The translations under genes were made by a program, and so were the position numbers. From Brachybacterium equifaecis (GTDB lineage Bacteria; Actinomycetota; Actinomycetes; Actinomycetales; Dermabacteraceae), in contig NZ_JAKNCJ010000001.1 of NCBI RefSeq assembly GCF_023509525.1, positions 744,001 through 808,000 of the forward strand: a stretch of 64,000 nt of DNA, in the 5' to 3' direction. The notes under the pieces were generated by a model, which was not told the DNA's origin, did not search any database, and was given only the letters and a program-made list of their open reading frames with translations. This document shows positions 35,625-46,182 of the stretch, in pieces. Positions within the stretch are counted from its first letter, which is position 1, and each line of letters begins with the position of its first letter.

Positions 35625-36764
35625 ATGACTGCACAGCAGCGCCTCTGCGACCCGTCAGATCTGCCCGTGCGCCGCCCAGCCCGGCGCCAGCTCCTCGGCC
35701 TCGCTCTCCTGCCCGCCGCGCTGGGGCTGACGGGCTGCGACACGATCACCGCGCGCTTCCGCCGCACCGAGGCGCGCTGCCTCGGCCCTGACGAGGAGAT
35801 CCCGGAGGAGGTCTTCCAGACCGCTCCTGAGGGCGTCGTCTACGACGTGCAGCCGATCGACCCCGACGTCATCTTCTATGCCGGCCCGATCGTCTCGCCC
35901 GACGGCAGCCTCGTGGCCGCCACCGGTCGCGACGGCCTGACCATCTGGGATACGGCCAGCGGCCAGGTCGTGCGGCAGGCGGCGGTCCGCGGCGGCGCCC
36001 CGATGGCCTGGCATCCGGACGGGACGATGCTGGCTCTCTCCGGCGGCCGGTACATCTCGCTGGTGAACGTCGACGGCACCCTTCGCGGGACGCTCATCGG
36101 CCATGAGATGCCTGCGTCCGGCTCGGCCGGCATGTACGACCTGGCCTTCCGCCCCGACGGCGCGCGCCTCGCCTCGAGCCACAGCGACGGGACCATCCGC
36201 TTCTGGGACGTCAGCGCGGATTCCTGCGGCCCGGTGGACGTCATCCAGCACGGCCAGGAGGACCAGAAGAGCCTCGCCTTCTCCCCGGACGGCACAGTGC
36301 TGGCCGTCGGGGGCCGCACGAGCTACACCACCAGCACCCCAGGGGTGCCGCCCGAGCTCTGGGATCCTGCCACCGGCGAGCGCATCACCGTGCTCGACCA
36401 GGTCACCGGGAAGATCGAGGAGCTCTGGTACAGCGACGACGGCACCCTCCTCGTCGCGCGCGCGAGCGCGCCTGAGCTGGCGGTGGTCGATGCCGAGGGG
36501 ACGGTCGTCGCCGAGCACACGATCGATGCGCGCTCCTACCAGGGCTTCGTCGCGGGCGGCTCGGGCACCCGAGCTGCTTTCCGCACGGCCTACGACGAGC
36601 TGACGATCTGGGACCGGGAGACGGGCGAGCTGGCCCGCTGGACCGGAGCGCCCTATCGCTCCGCCGCGTTCTCACCGGATGACACGGTGCTGTACGTCCT
36701 GGTCCCGGAGACGGGGATCATCGCCTGGGATGGCACGAGCACGCGGGCCTTCGACCTGCCCTGA
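35625..36764 (+). CDS. WD40-like beta-propeller lipoprotein
   Basis: The 379-residue protein has the signal RRQLLGLALLPAALGLTGC, with twin Arg and a lipobox Cys near residue 38, so it is a surface lipoprotein. The rest is made of WD40-like units: SPDGSLVAATGRDGLTIWD, HPDGTMLALSGG, RPDGARLASSHSDGTIRFWD, SPDGTVLAVGG and SPDDTVLYVL. Together they suggest a 7-blade propeller for protein binding. No catalytic motif is seen. It stands alone between hemL and the converging glycosyltransferase gene. Confidence 0.85.
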   Translation: MTAQQRLCDPSDLPVRRPARRQLLGLALLPAALGLTGCDTITARFRRTEARCLGPDEEIPEEVFQTAPEGVVYDVQPIDPDVIFYAGPIVSPDGSLVAATGRDGLTIWDTASGQVVRQAAVRGGAPMAWHPDGTMLALSGGRYISLVNVDGTLRGTLIGHEMPASGSAGMYDLAFRPDGARLASSHSDGTIRFWDVSADSCGPVDVIQHGQEDQKSLAFSPDGTVLAVGGRTSYTTSTPGVPPELWDPATGERITVLDQVTGKIEELWYSDDGTLLVARASAPELAVVDAEGTVVAEHTIDARSYQGFVAGGSGTRAAFRTAYDELTIWDRETGELARWTGAPYRSAAFSPDDTVLYVLVPETGIIAWDGTSTRAFDLP

Positions 36765-36833
36765 CGTCAGCGCATCGCAGCCGGAGCCGTCGGGGCGGCC
36801 GCAGCCGGCGCCAGTGCTCCGCTCCGCACCGCC

Positions 36834-38009
36834 TCAGCCCCGCGAGCGCCGCCCTCGTCCCTCGTGCACGTCGATCGCGCGCTCATAGATCCGCAGCAGG
36901 TCATCGCTCGCCGCGTCCCAGGACCACTCCTCGGCCTCGGCGCGGGCGCGCTCCCGGATCCGGGCGGCGAGCTCCGGATCCTGCAGGCGGTCCAGCGCCC
37001 GGTCGAGAGAGCCGCCGGGCACGGCAGCGTCGGCCGCGTCGTAGAGCAGTCCGTTCTCCCCGTCGGCGACCTGCTCCAGCGTCGGCCCGGAGCGGGCGGC
37101 GACCACGGGCAGGCCCGAGGCCATGCCCTCCAGGATCACGAGGCCCAGGGTCTCGGTGACCGAGGGGAAGACGAACGCGTCGGCACTGGCGAAGGCGGAG
37201 GCGAGCTCCTCGCCGGCGAGGAAGCCGGGGAAGACGGCCCTGCCCGCTCCCGGGCCGCCGGAGTCCGGGCCGAACACCCGCTCGAGCTCGCTCCGGTGCG
37301 GCCCGTCGCCGACGATCGCGAGCGCGACGTCCTCGCGGCGATCCAGCAGGGGCCGCAGGCTCTGGATCTCCTTCTCCGGGGCGAGACGGCCGACGTACAC
37401 CAGCAGAGTGCGTTCGGGATGCCCTCCGGTCAGCCGCTCGCGCATGGCGCGGGAGGCGAATCGCGGGTGGTGGGCCTCGACGTCGACCCCGCGCCGCACG
37501 ACCTCCAGCCGCGGCACGCCGTGCGCGGCGAGCTCCTCGCGGATCGCCTGGGAGGTAGCGACGTTGACGTCGGCCCGGCCGTGCTGGCGGCGGATCCACC
37601 ACCACACGAGCCCCTTGCCCCAGCGCCAGGCCGGGTAGAGGTCGAGATACTTCGGGATGTGCGTGTGGTAGCTCGCGACCAGAGGCGCATCGAGAGCGCG
37701 GGCCGCGCCCACGGCGCTCGCGGCCATCATCATCGGCTGCGCGGCGTGGATGACGTCGGGCCGGAATTCCGCGAGCAGGCGCCGCACGCGCCGCGAGGGC
37801 AGGGCCCACGGGCGCTGCCGGTAGAACGGCAGCGTCACCGTGCGGATCCCCTCGACCCGGGCCCCGGCGTGCTCGCGCGCCCCGAGATCCGGGGCGATCA
37901 CGAGCACCTCGTGGCCCTCGGCCGTGAAGCGCTCGACCGCATGGCGCAGCCGCGTGACGACGCCGTCGACCGAGGGCAGGAACGTCTCGGTGACGATCGC
38001 GATCCTCAT
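36834..38009 (-). CDS. sqdX: SqdX-like glycosyltransferase family 4 (sulfoquinovosyltransferase candidate)
   Basis: The 391-residue GT-B enzyme starts MRIAIVTETFLPSVDGVVTR, a beginning I recall as very like cyanobacterial SqdX and plant SQD2. The donor-site motifs YVGRLAPEKEI and FPSVTETLGLVILEGMASG are intact. SqdX transfers sulfoquinovose from UDP-sulfoquinovose to diacylglycerol, forming the sulfolipid SQDG. The identity is strengthened by sqdB 73 nt upstream on the same strand. Without that neighbour the protein could be an MgtA/PimB-type mannosyltransferase, which looks similar. GGGAG lies 8 nt before the ATG. Confidence 0.75.
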   Translation of the reverse strand: MRIAIVTETFLPSVDGVVTRLRHAVERFTAEGHEVLVIAPDLGAREHAGARVEGIRTVTLPFYRQRPWALPSRRVRRLLAEFRPDVIHAAQPMMMAASAVGAARALDAPLVASYHTHIPKYLDLYPAWRWGKGLVWWWIRRQHGRADVNVATSQAIREELAAHGVPRLEVVRRGVDVEAHHPRFASRAMRERLTGGHPERTLLVYVGRLAPEKEIQSLRPLLDRREDVALAIVGDGPHRSELERVFGPDSGGPGAGRAVFPGFLAGEELASAFASADAFVFPSVTETLGLVILEGMASGLPVVAARSGPTLEQVADGENGLLYDAADAAVPGGSLDRALDRLQDPELAARIRERARAEAEEWSWDAASDDLLRIYERAIDVHEGRGRRSRG

Positions 38010-38082
38010 GCGAGCGCTCCCGGCACGCGAGGCGGACGGGCACCGGCGGCTCGGACCGCGGCGCTCCGTCCGCGAGCGGGCG

Positions 38083-39291
<1,209 letters not shown>

Positions 39292-39747
39292 CTAGCCCAG
39301 GTCAGCGTCGCTTCCGCTGGGAGCAGGCGCCTTGGTGACGGGCGCGGGAACGAGGCGCGAACGCCCGGTGGACGCTCGCCGCGCGAGGCGTCCCGACAGC
39401 TCCAGCCAGGCCTCCAGCACGATCGTCACCAGGGGCGGGATGGAGGCGGCGAGCGCGAGCAGCACCACCCACCAGCGCCAGCGCAGCTGCCAGGCGGCCA
39501 GCAGCGTCACGGCGAGGTAGGCGACGAACACGCCGCCGTGCAGGCGCCCGAACAGCCACACCCCCGCCTCGGTGCCGACGGGCCCGTACTTCAGCGCCAT
39601 CCCGAGCAGGAGGCCCGCCCACGTGATCGCCTCGGCGATCGCGACGACGCGGAACAGCCGCCCCGCCCAGTGGATCCCGCCGGGTGCATCCGCCTCGGCC
39701 CTGCGGCCCGCATCGACGGCGCTGCCGGCCGACGCCGCCGCTCTCAC
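39292..39747 (-). CDS. DUF3817 membrane protein
   Basis: This 151-residue protein has three helices around residues 30-50, 65-90 and 95-118. Motifs include FRVVAIAEAITWAGLLLGM and FGRLHGGVFVAYLAV, the pattern of DUF3817. The tail is basic and Pro-rich. Its GTG overlaps the stop of the beta-lactamase-like gene, and 60 nt separate it from sqdB. The function of the family is unknown; a link to sulfolipid is only positional. Confidence 0.85.
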   Translation of the reverse strand: MRAAASAGSAVDAGRRAEADAPGGIHWAGRLFRVVAIAEAITWAGLLLGMALKYGPVGTEAGVWLFGRLHGGVFVAYLAVTLLAAWQLRWRWWVVLLALAASIPPLVTIVLEAWLELSGRLARRASTGRSRLVPAPVTKAPAPSGSDADLG

Positions 39748-40598
39748 GCCGCGTCCGCCTGCGCGAGGATCGCGTCGGTGATGCCGGGCCAGGCCGTCTT
39801 GTGCATCTCGCCGAAGGGCTCGGTGCTGAGGAACGCCGCGCAGAGGCCGCGGGTCGGATCCATCCACAGGAACGATCCGGACTGCCCGAAGTGGCCGAAG
39901 GTCTCCGGGGCGCTGCGCTGGCCCGTCCAGTGCGGGGACTTCTGCGCGCGGATCTCGACGCCGAGCCCCCAGTCGTTCAGCTTCTGGCGGCCGTATCCCG
40001 GCAGGATCCCGACGAGACCGGGGAACTGCACGTGCACGGCCTCACGGTGGAGCGCCTCGCCGACGAGGGTGGGGGCGAGCCACTCGCGGCCGACGGCCAG
40101 CAGATCGCGCACGCTGCCGCGATACCCCGCGGCGGGAGAGCCCTCGGCCTCCAGGGTCGTCAGCCCGAGCGGGCCGATCACGACCTCCTCCATCCAGTCG
40201 GCGAACTCGTAGCCGGTGGCCTCCTCGAGGTGGCGCCCGAGCACCTCGAAGCCCGTGTTCGAGTAGCCGCGCCGCGCACCGGGAGCGCCGATGAGGTCGC
40301 CCGAGTCGAAGGCGTATCCAGCGGTGTGGGCGAGCAGATGGCGCACCGTCGCGCCCTCAGGGCCCGCGGGCTCGTCGAGGTCGACCATGCCCCGCTCCAC
40401 GGCGACCAGCGCGCCGAGCGCGGCGATGGGCTTGGAGACGCTGGCGAGGGGATGCACGGCGTCCGCATCCCCCTGGAGCAGGAGGATCGGATCCGCTCCC
40501 TCCGCACGGGAGACGCCCAGCGCCCAGTCGAAGGGCAGCGCGGCAGGGACGGGCTTCAGGGCGGTCGCAGAGGTGTCCACCCGGCCAGGATTCCACAT
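39744..40598 (-). CDS. Beta-lactamase-related serine hydrolase
   Basis: The 284-residue protein has the penicillin-recognising fold with SVSKPIAALGAL (SxxK, nucleophilic Ser), the YSNTGFEVLG Tyr motif, and HFGQSGSFLWMDP in place of KTG. This arrangement fits class C-like esterases and peptidases more than a true antibiotic lactamase. No signal peptide is visible, so it is probably cytoplasmic. ATG 40598 is used; GTG 40580 is an alternative. Confidence 0.87.
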   Translation of the reverse strand: MWNPGRVDTSATALKPVPAALPFDWALGVSRAEGADPILLLQGDADAVHPLASVSKPIAALGALVAVERGMVDLDEPAGPEGATVRHLLAHTAGYAFDSGDLIGAPGARRGYSNTGFEVLGRHLEEATGYEFADWMEEVVIGPLGLTTLEAEGSPAAGYRGSVRDLLAVGREWLAPTLVGEALHREAVHVQFPGLVGILPGYGRQKLNDWGLGVEIRAQKSPHWTGQRSAPETFGHFGQSGSFLWMDPTRGLCAAFLSTEPFGEMHKTAWPGITDAILAQADAA

Positions 40599-40683
40599 GG
40601 CCCCCGGCCCGGCTCCACACGCTCTGCACATCCTCCGCACCTCTCCTGCAGGCAGCGGCCCCGAGCGTCTCACCTCGGCGCGG

Positions 40684-40689
40684 TACGAT
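40684..40689 (+). promoter_or_regulatory. -10 box TACGAT for the fha-pkn operon
   Basis: TACGAT in CGGTACGATC lies about 75 nt before the fhaA GTG, giving a leader of roughly 68 nt. It is the best -10 match in the divergent gap. Confidence 0.35.
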
Positions 40690-40763
40690 CGACCAGCGCG
40701 GCGTGCGCCTTGCGGGCCTCGCGCGCCCTTCCCATCCAGCACCGAGCAAGCGGAGGACCGATC

Positions 40764-41474
40764 GTGGGGATCTTGGACCGGATCGAGCGCGGACTGGACC
40801 GCGGCGTGACGAGCGTGTTCGCCCCCGGCCGCGGGCACCTCAAGCCGCTGGACCTCGCGCAGGGGCTGAAGCGGGAGTGCGACGACCAGATCCAGGTCCT
40901 CGACCGCACCCGCACCATCGCCCCGAACGTCTTCACCATCTATCTGAACTCCGCCGACCACGAGCGCTTCGCCTCCTGGGAGGACACGCTGCGCGAGGAG
41001 ATGGAGCGCGTCATCCTCGAGCACGCCGAGAAGAACCGGTACGTGTTCGTCGGCGGCGTCAGCGTCCAGCTCGAGCGGGACGACGAGGTCCGCGAGGGCC
41101 GCTTCGAGACCGAGTCGCGCACCGAGCGCGGCGCGGTCGCCCCCGCCACCGCGGGCGAGGCCGCCGGCCCGAGCGGCCACCCGATCGTGGAGATCGACGA
41201 CCAGCAGTACCTGCTCACCGGGCCGGTCACCGTGATCGGGCGCGGCGGCGACGCGGACATCATCCTCGACGACACCGGCGTCTCCCGCCACCACCTGGAG
41301 CTGCGCGTCGCCGACGGCGCCCTGCAGGCCACGGATCTCGGCTCGACCAACGGCACGTTCGTGGACGGCGAGCGGATCCGCACGCCCGTGACGCTCCAGG
41401 ACCGCTCGACGCTGAAGATCGGCCGCACCCTGCTCACGGTGATCCTGCCCCAGTCCCCCGCCGCCCAGTGGTGA
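40764..41474 (+). CDS. fhaA: FhaA-type DUF3662/FHA protein
   Basis: The 236-residue cytoplasmic scaffold has an N-terminal DUF3662 domain (GILDRIERGLDRGV, then KPLDLAQGLKREC). It has a C-terminal FHA domain from about residue 150 with VIGRGGDADI, SRHHLELRV and DLGSTNGTFVDGERI. FHA domains bind phosphothreonine set by PknA/PknB. GTG 40764 has GGAGG 8 nt upstream. It opens the conserved actinobacterial cell-shape and kinase cluster. Confidence 0.93.
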   Translation: MGILDRIERGLDRGVTSVFAPGRGHLKPLDLAQGLKRECDDQIQVLDRTRTIAPNVFTIYLNSADHERFASWEDTLREEMERVILEHAEKNRYVFVGGVSVQLERDDEVREGRFETESRTERGAVAPATAGEAAGPSGHPIVEIDDQQYLLTGPVTVIGRGGDADIILDDTGVSRHHLELRVADGALQATDLGSTNGTFVDGERIRTPVTLQDRSTLKIGRTLLTVILPQSPAAQW

Positions 41475-41481
41475 GGCGCGC

Positions 41482-41985
41482 ATGAGCGAGCTGACCATCC
41501 TGGTCCTGCGCTTCGGCTTCGTGATCGGCCTGTGGCTGTTCGTCGTGGCCGTGCTGCTGATCCTGCGCAGCGACCTGTTCGGCACGACCGTGGTCAGCCG
41601 CGGCTCGAAGCCGGATCCGCGGCGCGAGCAGCGGCCGAGCGCCGATCCCTCCCAGGCCGCGAACCTGCGCACCGAGCCGGCCGCCGTGCTCACGCAGCTG
41701 GTCGTGACCGCAGGCCCCCTGCGCGGCACCAACCTGACCCTCGGCGCGACCCCCGTGCTGATCGGGCGCGCACCCGAGTGCACGCTCGTGCTGGATGACG
41801 ACTACGCCTCCAACCGCCACGCGCGCGTCTTCGCGGCCGACGGCACCTGGATGGTCGAGGACCTCGGCTCCACCAACGGCACGCTGCTGTCGAACCGGAG
41901 GATCGAGGGAGCGGTGCCCTTCAAGCCGGGCGCCCAGGTGCGGATCGGCCGCACCGAGATCGAACTGAGACGAGGACCGAGATGA
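41482..41985 (+). CDS. fhaB: FhaB/FipA-type membrane FHA protein
   Basis: This 167-residue protein has one N-terminal helix (residues 5-27) and an FHA domain from about residue 80: LIGRAPECTLVLDDDYASNRHAR and DLGSTNGTLLSNRR. It probably recruits phosphorylated division proteins to the membrane. It lies 7 nt after fhaA and overlaps pstP in ATGA. Confidence 0.93.
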   Translation: MSELTILVLRFGFVIGLWLFVVAVLLILRSDLFGTTVVSRGSKPDPRREQRPSADPSQAANLRTEPAAVLTQLVVTAGPLRGTNLTLGATPVLIGRAPECTLVLDDDYASNRHARVFAADGTWMVEDLGSTNGTLLSNRRIEGAVPFKPGAQVRIGRTEIELRRGPR

Positions 41986-43319
41986 CAGTCGCTCTGCGGT
42001 ACGCAGCACGCACCGATGTCGGCCTGGTGCGCTCCAACAACCAGGACTCGGGATTCGCCGGCAGCCACCTCCTGCTCGTGGCCGACGGCATGGGCGGGCA
42101 CGCCGGCGGCGATGTCGCCTCCTCCATCGTGGTCGGCCACCTCGCGCGCCTGGACTCCGAGGCCCCCGGCTCCGACCTGATCGCCGCCCTGGAGACCGCG
42201 ATCCTCGAGGCCAACCAGGCGATCCTGCGCCGCGCCCGCGACGAGCCGGTCCTCGCGGGGCTCGGGACGACCGTCACCGCCCTGCTGCGGGCCGAGGGGC
42301 GGTTCGCCCTCGCCCACATCGGCGACTCTCGGGCGTACCTGCTGCGCGAGGGGGAGACGACGCTCGTCACGAAGGACCACACCTTCGTGCAGCGCCTGAT
42401 GGACGAGGGGCGGCTGACGGCCGAGGAGGCCGAGCGCCACCCCCAGCGCTCCGTGGTGATGCGCGTGCTCGGGGACGTCGACGCCGATCCCGAGCTCGAC
42501 CTCTCGCTGCGCCCGGCGCGCACGGGCGATCGCTGGATGCTCTGCTCCGACGGGCTCTCCGGTCTCGTCTCCCTCGAGACCATCGACCGCACCCTGCAGG
42601 AGATCGAGGATCCCGACCAGTGCGCGGCCGAGCTGGTGCAGCTCGCGCTGCGCGGCGGCGGCTCCGACAACATCACCTGCGTGATCGCCGACGTGGTGGA
42701 TCTCGATGCGCTGCCGCGAGGAGCGGAGGCGCCCTCGACGGCGCCCCTGATCGTCGGCTCCGCCGCGCGCAACCGCAACCAGCCGACCGCCGCGGCCGGT
42801 CCTGCCGCCAAGGCCGCCGCCCTCACGCGCACCTCCCCCGCCGAGCCCCCCTACTCCGATGAGGACTTCGACGAGGAGGAGCCCCCGCGGCGCAGCATCT
42901 GGCCGGCGATCATGACGATCGGCCTGCTGGGCGCGGTGATCATCGGCGGGCTGTGGGCGGCGTACGCCTGGTCCCAGCAGCAGTACTACGTGGGCGCCGA
43001 CGGCGCGAACGTCGCGATCTTCAAGGGCCTGCCCCAGGATCTCGGACCGATCTCCCTCTCCGAGCCGGTCGAGCGCACCGACATCACCGTCGCGAGCCTT
43101 CCCACCGTGACCCGCCAGCAGGTCGCCTCGACCATCGCGGCCGACGACCTGCCCGGGGCCCGCTCCATCGTCGAGCGCCTGCGCTCGCAGGTCCCCCAGC
43201 CCCTGCCCACGGCCTCCCCGAGCCCCGCGGCGACCGAATCCGCCTCGCCGTCGGACCCGGCGTCGACCGCCCCCGCCTCCCCGGCCGCGCCGTCGGAGTC
43301 CCCGAGCACGGGCCAGTAG
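41982..43319 (+). CDS. pstP: PP2C serine/threonine phosphatase
   Basis: PstP dephosphorylates PknA, PknB and their targets. The catalytic domain (residues 1-240) has DVGLVRSNNQDS, LLVADGMGGHAGGDVASS, AHIGDSRAYLL, DGLSGLV and SDNITCVIADV, with all metal-binding Asp residues. One helix at about 305-330 leads to an extracellular Ser/Pro-rich tail. The 445-residue size is typical. Its TAG overlaps the rodA GTG by 1 nt. Confidence 0.95.
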   Translation: MTVALRYAARTDVGLVRSNNQDSGFAGSHLLLVADGMGGHAGGDVASSIVVGHLARLDSEAPGSDLIAALETAILEANQAILRRARDEPVLAGLGTTVTALLRAEGRFALAHIGDSRAYLLREGETTLVTKDHTFVQRLMDEGRLTAEEAERHPQRSVVMRVLGDVDADPELDLSLRPARTGDRWMLCSDGLSGLVSLETIDRTLQEIEDPDQCAAELVQLALRGGGSDNITCVIADVVDLDALPRGAEAPSTAPLIVGSAARNRNQPTAAAGPAAKAAALTRTSPAEPPYSDEDFDEEEPPRRSIWPAIMTIGLLGAVIIGGLWAAYAWSQQQYYVGADGANVAIFKGLPQDLGPISLSEPVERTDITVASLPTVTRQQVASTIAADDLPGARSIVERLRSQVPQPLPTASPSPAATESASPSDPASTAPASPAAPSESPSTGQ

Positions 43320-44740
43320 TGGTCACGGTCGTCTCCTACACCGCGCGGACCCGTCGCACGCTGCAGGCGATCCTCCTGATCGCCGCAGCCGCCCTCGGGG
43401 TGCTGGCCTATGCCCTGGTGGACCTGGGCCGCAGCGGCGCGCTGCCGGAGAACCTCCTGCAGATCGGCATCATCGCCGCGGTGATCGTGGTCGTGCTGCA
43501 GGCCGTGGTGATGTGGAGGGCGCCGTACGCCGATCCGGCCATACTCCCGATCGTCGTGCTGCTCAACGGCATCGGACTCGCGGTGATCCACAGCTACGAC
43601 ACCGCCATGAACCTGTTCACGAGCGCGCAGATCGAGTACGCGAGCCGGCAGCTGCTGTGGACGATACTCGGCGCGATCCTCGCCGCCGCCGTGCTCGTGC
43701 TGCTGCGCGACCACCGCGTGCTGCGCCGCTACACGTGGATCTCGGCGGCCTGCGGGGCGCTGCTCCTGCTGCTGCCGCTCGCCCCGATCATCGGCCAGGA
43801 GAACCTGGGCTCGCGCATCTGGATCTCGATCGCCGGCTACTCGTTCCAGCCCGCCGAGCTCGCGAAGATCTTCTTCGCCCTCTTCTTCGCCGGCTACCTC
43901 GTCTCGCGCCGCGACACCCTCGCCCTCGCCGGCCCGAAAGTGCTGGGGATCCACTTCCCCCGCTGGAGCGACTTCGGCCCGATCCTCGTGGCCTGGGCGC
44001 TCGGCATCGCGATCCTCGTCTTCGAGACGGATCTCGGCACCTCGCTGCTGTTCTTCGGACTGTTCGTGGCGATGCTGTACGTCGCCACCGATCGCCTGAG
44101 CTGGCTGGTCATCGGCGCGGTGATGTTCCTGCCGCCCGCGATCGTGGCCGTCACGCAGGTCTCCCACGTGCGCCGCCGCCTGACGTGCTGGCTGGATCCG
44201 CTGAGCCCCGAGAACTACGGCCCCTGCGAGCAGATCGCCAAGGGCCTGTTCGGCATGGCCAGCGGAGGCCTCATCGGCACCGGCCTCGGCGAGGGCCGCC
44301 CGAACGTCGTGCCCTTCGGCCACTCGGACTTCATCTTCACCTCGCTCGCCGAGGAGCTCGGGCTCGTGGGCGCCTTCGCGGTGCTCCTGCTCTACCTGCT
44401 GCTCGTGCAGCGGGCCCTGCGCGCCGCGGTCGGGATCTCCGACGGGTTCGGGACGCTCCTCGCGGGCGGTCTCGGCTTCGTGATCGCGCTGCAGGTGTTC
44501 GTGGTCGTCGGCGGGGTGACGCGCGTGATCCCGCTGACGGGACTGACCCTGCCGTTCCTGGCCTCGGGCGGCAGCTCCCTGGTGTGCAACTGGATCATCG
44601 CGGCGCTGCTGGTGCGGATGTCCGACGCCGCGCGCCGCCCGGCCGCGCGCCGGCTCGGCGCCGCGCCCGCCGCCCCCGCGTCCGGCTCCGCATCCGGCCC
44701 GTCGGATGCGCCGTCCCCGGCCCGGGAGGTGACCGCGTGA
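43319..44740 (+). CDS. rodA: RodA/FtsW family peptidoglycan glycosyltransferase
   Basis: The 473-residue SEDS protein polymerises lipid II with its partner PBP. It has about 12 helices. Conserved segments are GSRIWISIAGYSFQPAELAKI, FETDLGTSLLFFGLF, GLGEGRPNVVPFGHSDFIF and TGLTLPFLASGGSS. A Pro/Ser-rich cytoplasmic tail ends it. The position next to pbpA and pknA matches rodA of other actinobacteria more than ftsW. Confidence 0.93.
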   Translation: MVTVVSYTARTRRTLQAILLIAAAALGVLAYALVDLGRSGALPENLLQIGIIAAVIVVVLQAVVMWRAPYADPAILPIVVLLNGIGLAVIHSYDTAMNLFTSAQIEYASRQLLWTILGAILAAAVLVLLRDHRVLRRYTWISAACGALLLLLPLAPIIGQENLGSRIWISIAGYSFQPAELAKIFFALFFAGYLVSRRDTLALAGPKVLGIHFPRWSDFGPILVAWALGIAILVFETDLGTSLLFFGLFVAMLYVATDRLSWLVIGAVMFLPPAIVAVTQVSHVRRRLTCWLDPLSPENYGPCEQIAKGLFGMASGGLIGTGLGEGRPNVVPFGHSDFIFTSLAEELGLVGAFAVLLLYLLLVQRALRAAVGISDGFGTLLAGGLGFVIALQVFVVVGGVTRVIPLTGLTLPFLASGGSSLVCNWIIAALLVRMSDAARRPAARRLGAAPAAPASGSASGPSDAPSPAREVTA

Positions 44741-46182
44741 ACAAGCCCCTGCGCCACGTGTGGCTGGTCGTCAGCGTCCTGTTCCTGCTGCTGTTCGGCT
44801 CCACCACGTACTTCCACGTGATCGCCGCCGGCTCCTTGAACGCCGACGGCCGCAACGCCCGCACGATCTACAACGAGTTCAACAAGCACCGCGGACCGAT
44901 CGTCGTCGCGGGGCAGCCGATCGCCCAGTCCTCCCCCACCGACGACACCTACGGCTTCAGCCGCCAGTACGACCCGGGGGCCATGTACGCGCCCGTCACG
45001 GGCTTCTACTCGGTGGTCTACGGCTTCGGCGGTCTCGAGCGCGCCCTCAACGGCACCCTCTCGGGCGATTCCGACGCCCTCTTCTACCAGCGCCTGGCCG
45101 ATACGGTCTCCGGCCGCTCGCCCCAGGGCGCCACGGTCGAGCTCACCCTGGATCCCGCCGCCCAGCAGGCGGCCTGGGACGCGCTGGACGGCCGCCGCGG
45201 CGCGGTCGTGGCCCTGGACCCGGAGACCGGCCAGATCCTCGCGCTCGTCTCCGCGCCGAGCTACGACCCCAACGCGCTGTCCTCCCACGACACATCTGCC
45301 GTGCAGGCCGCCTGGAAGCAGCTCAACGACGATCCCGAGCGCCCGCTGACCAACCGCGCCATCGGCGGGGACCTCTACCCGCCGGGCTCGACCTTCAAGC
45401 TGCTGGTCGCCGCCGCGGCCCTGGACAGCGGGAAGTACACGAAGGACACCGTCATCCCGGGCCCCGGCACGCTCACCCTGCCGAACTCCTCGAGCGTGAT
45501 GTACAACCACGCCGGGGGCGACGCGACCGCCTGCGGCCCCCAGGACCAGTCCACCCTCCAGGAGGCGATGCAGCAGTCCTGCAACACCTCCTTCGCGCTC
45601 CTGGGCACGGACCTCGGGGAGGACGCCCTCGCGAGCACCGTCGCCGAGTACGGCTTCGGGCAGCGCCTGCAGATCCCCCTGTCGGTCTCCCCCTCCACCA
45701 TCGGCACGGACCTCGACGGGGCGCAGATCGCGACCTCCTCGATCGGCCAGTTCGAGGACCGCGTGACGCCCCTGCAGATGGCGATGGTCGCGGGATCCTT
45801 CGCGGCCGACGGCCGGGTGATGGAGCCGCAGCTCGTCCAGCAGGTGCGCACGAGCGATCTCTCCGTGATCTCCGAGCTGACCCCGCGCCAGCTCTCGCAG
45901 CCGCTCAGCGCCTCCAACGCCGCGCAGATGCGCGAGATGATGGTCGCCACCGTCGAGGACGGCACCGGGAAGTCCGCCCGCATCGACGGCGTCGAAGTGG
46001 GCGGCAAGACCGGCACCGCCGAATGGGGAGAGGGCCGCGCGGCCCACTCGTGGTTCGCGGGCTATGCGAAGAGCGGCGAGCGCACCGTGGCGGTCGCCGT
46101 GGTCGTGGAGGAGGGCGGGTACGGGTCGGCCGTGGCCGCGCCGATCGCGAAGGACGTCATGGAGGCGGTGGTGAACCCGTGA
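44737..46182 (+). CDS. pbpA: Class B penicillin-binding protein (PbpA type)
   Basis: This 481-residue transpeptidase has one N-terminal helix (residues 7-30), a short pedestal domain and the catalytic domain. PPGSTFKLL carries the nucleophilic Ser, SCNTSFA is the SxN motif and GGKTGTAEW is KTG. It crosslinks peptidoglycan made by the SEDS protein encoded directly upstream. It overlaps rodA and pknA in GTGA. Confidence 0.94.
   Translation: MNKPLRHVWLVVSVLFLLLFGSTTYFHVIAAGSLNADGRNARTIYNEFNKHRGPIVVAGQPIAQSSPTDDTYGFSRQYDPGAMYAPVTGFYSVVYGFGGLERALNGTLSGDSDALFYQRLADTVSGRSPQGATVELTLDPAAQQAAWDALDGRRGAVVALDPETGQILALVSAPSYDPNALSSHDTSAVQAAWKQLNDDPERPLTNRAIGGDLYPPGSTFKLLVAAAALDSGKYTKDTVIPGPGTLTLPNSSSVMYNHAGGDATACGPQDQSTLQEAMQQSCNTSFALLGTDLGEDALASTVAEYGFGQRLQIPLSVSPSTIGTDLDGAQIATSSIGQFEDRVTPLQMAMVAGSFAADGRVMEPQLVQQVRTSDLSVISELTPRQLSQPLSASNAAQMREMMVATVEDGTGKSARIDGVEVGGKTGTAEWGEGRAAHSWFAGYAKSGERTVAVAVVVEEGGYGSAVAAPIAKDVMEAVVNP

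Noticed and set aside
36834-38009. MgtA/PimB mannosyltransferase for the GT4 next to sqdB
   Set aside because: Not excluded, but the N-terminal block and adjacency to sqdB favour an SqdX-type role.
39744-40598. Antibiotic-resistance beta-lactamase
   Set aside because: There is no signal peptide, and the KTG motif is replaced by HFG. The fold is shared by many esterases and peptidases, so resistance is not supported.
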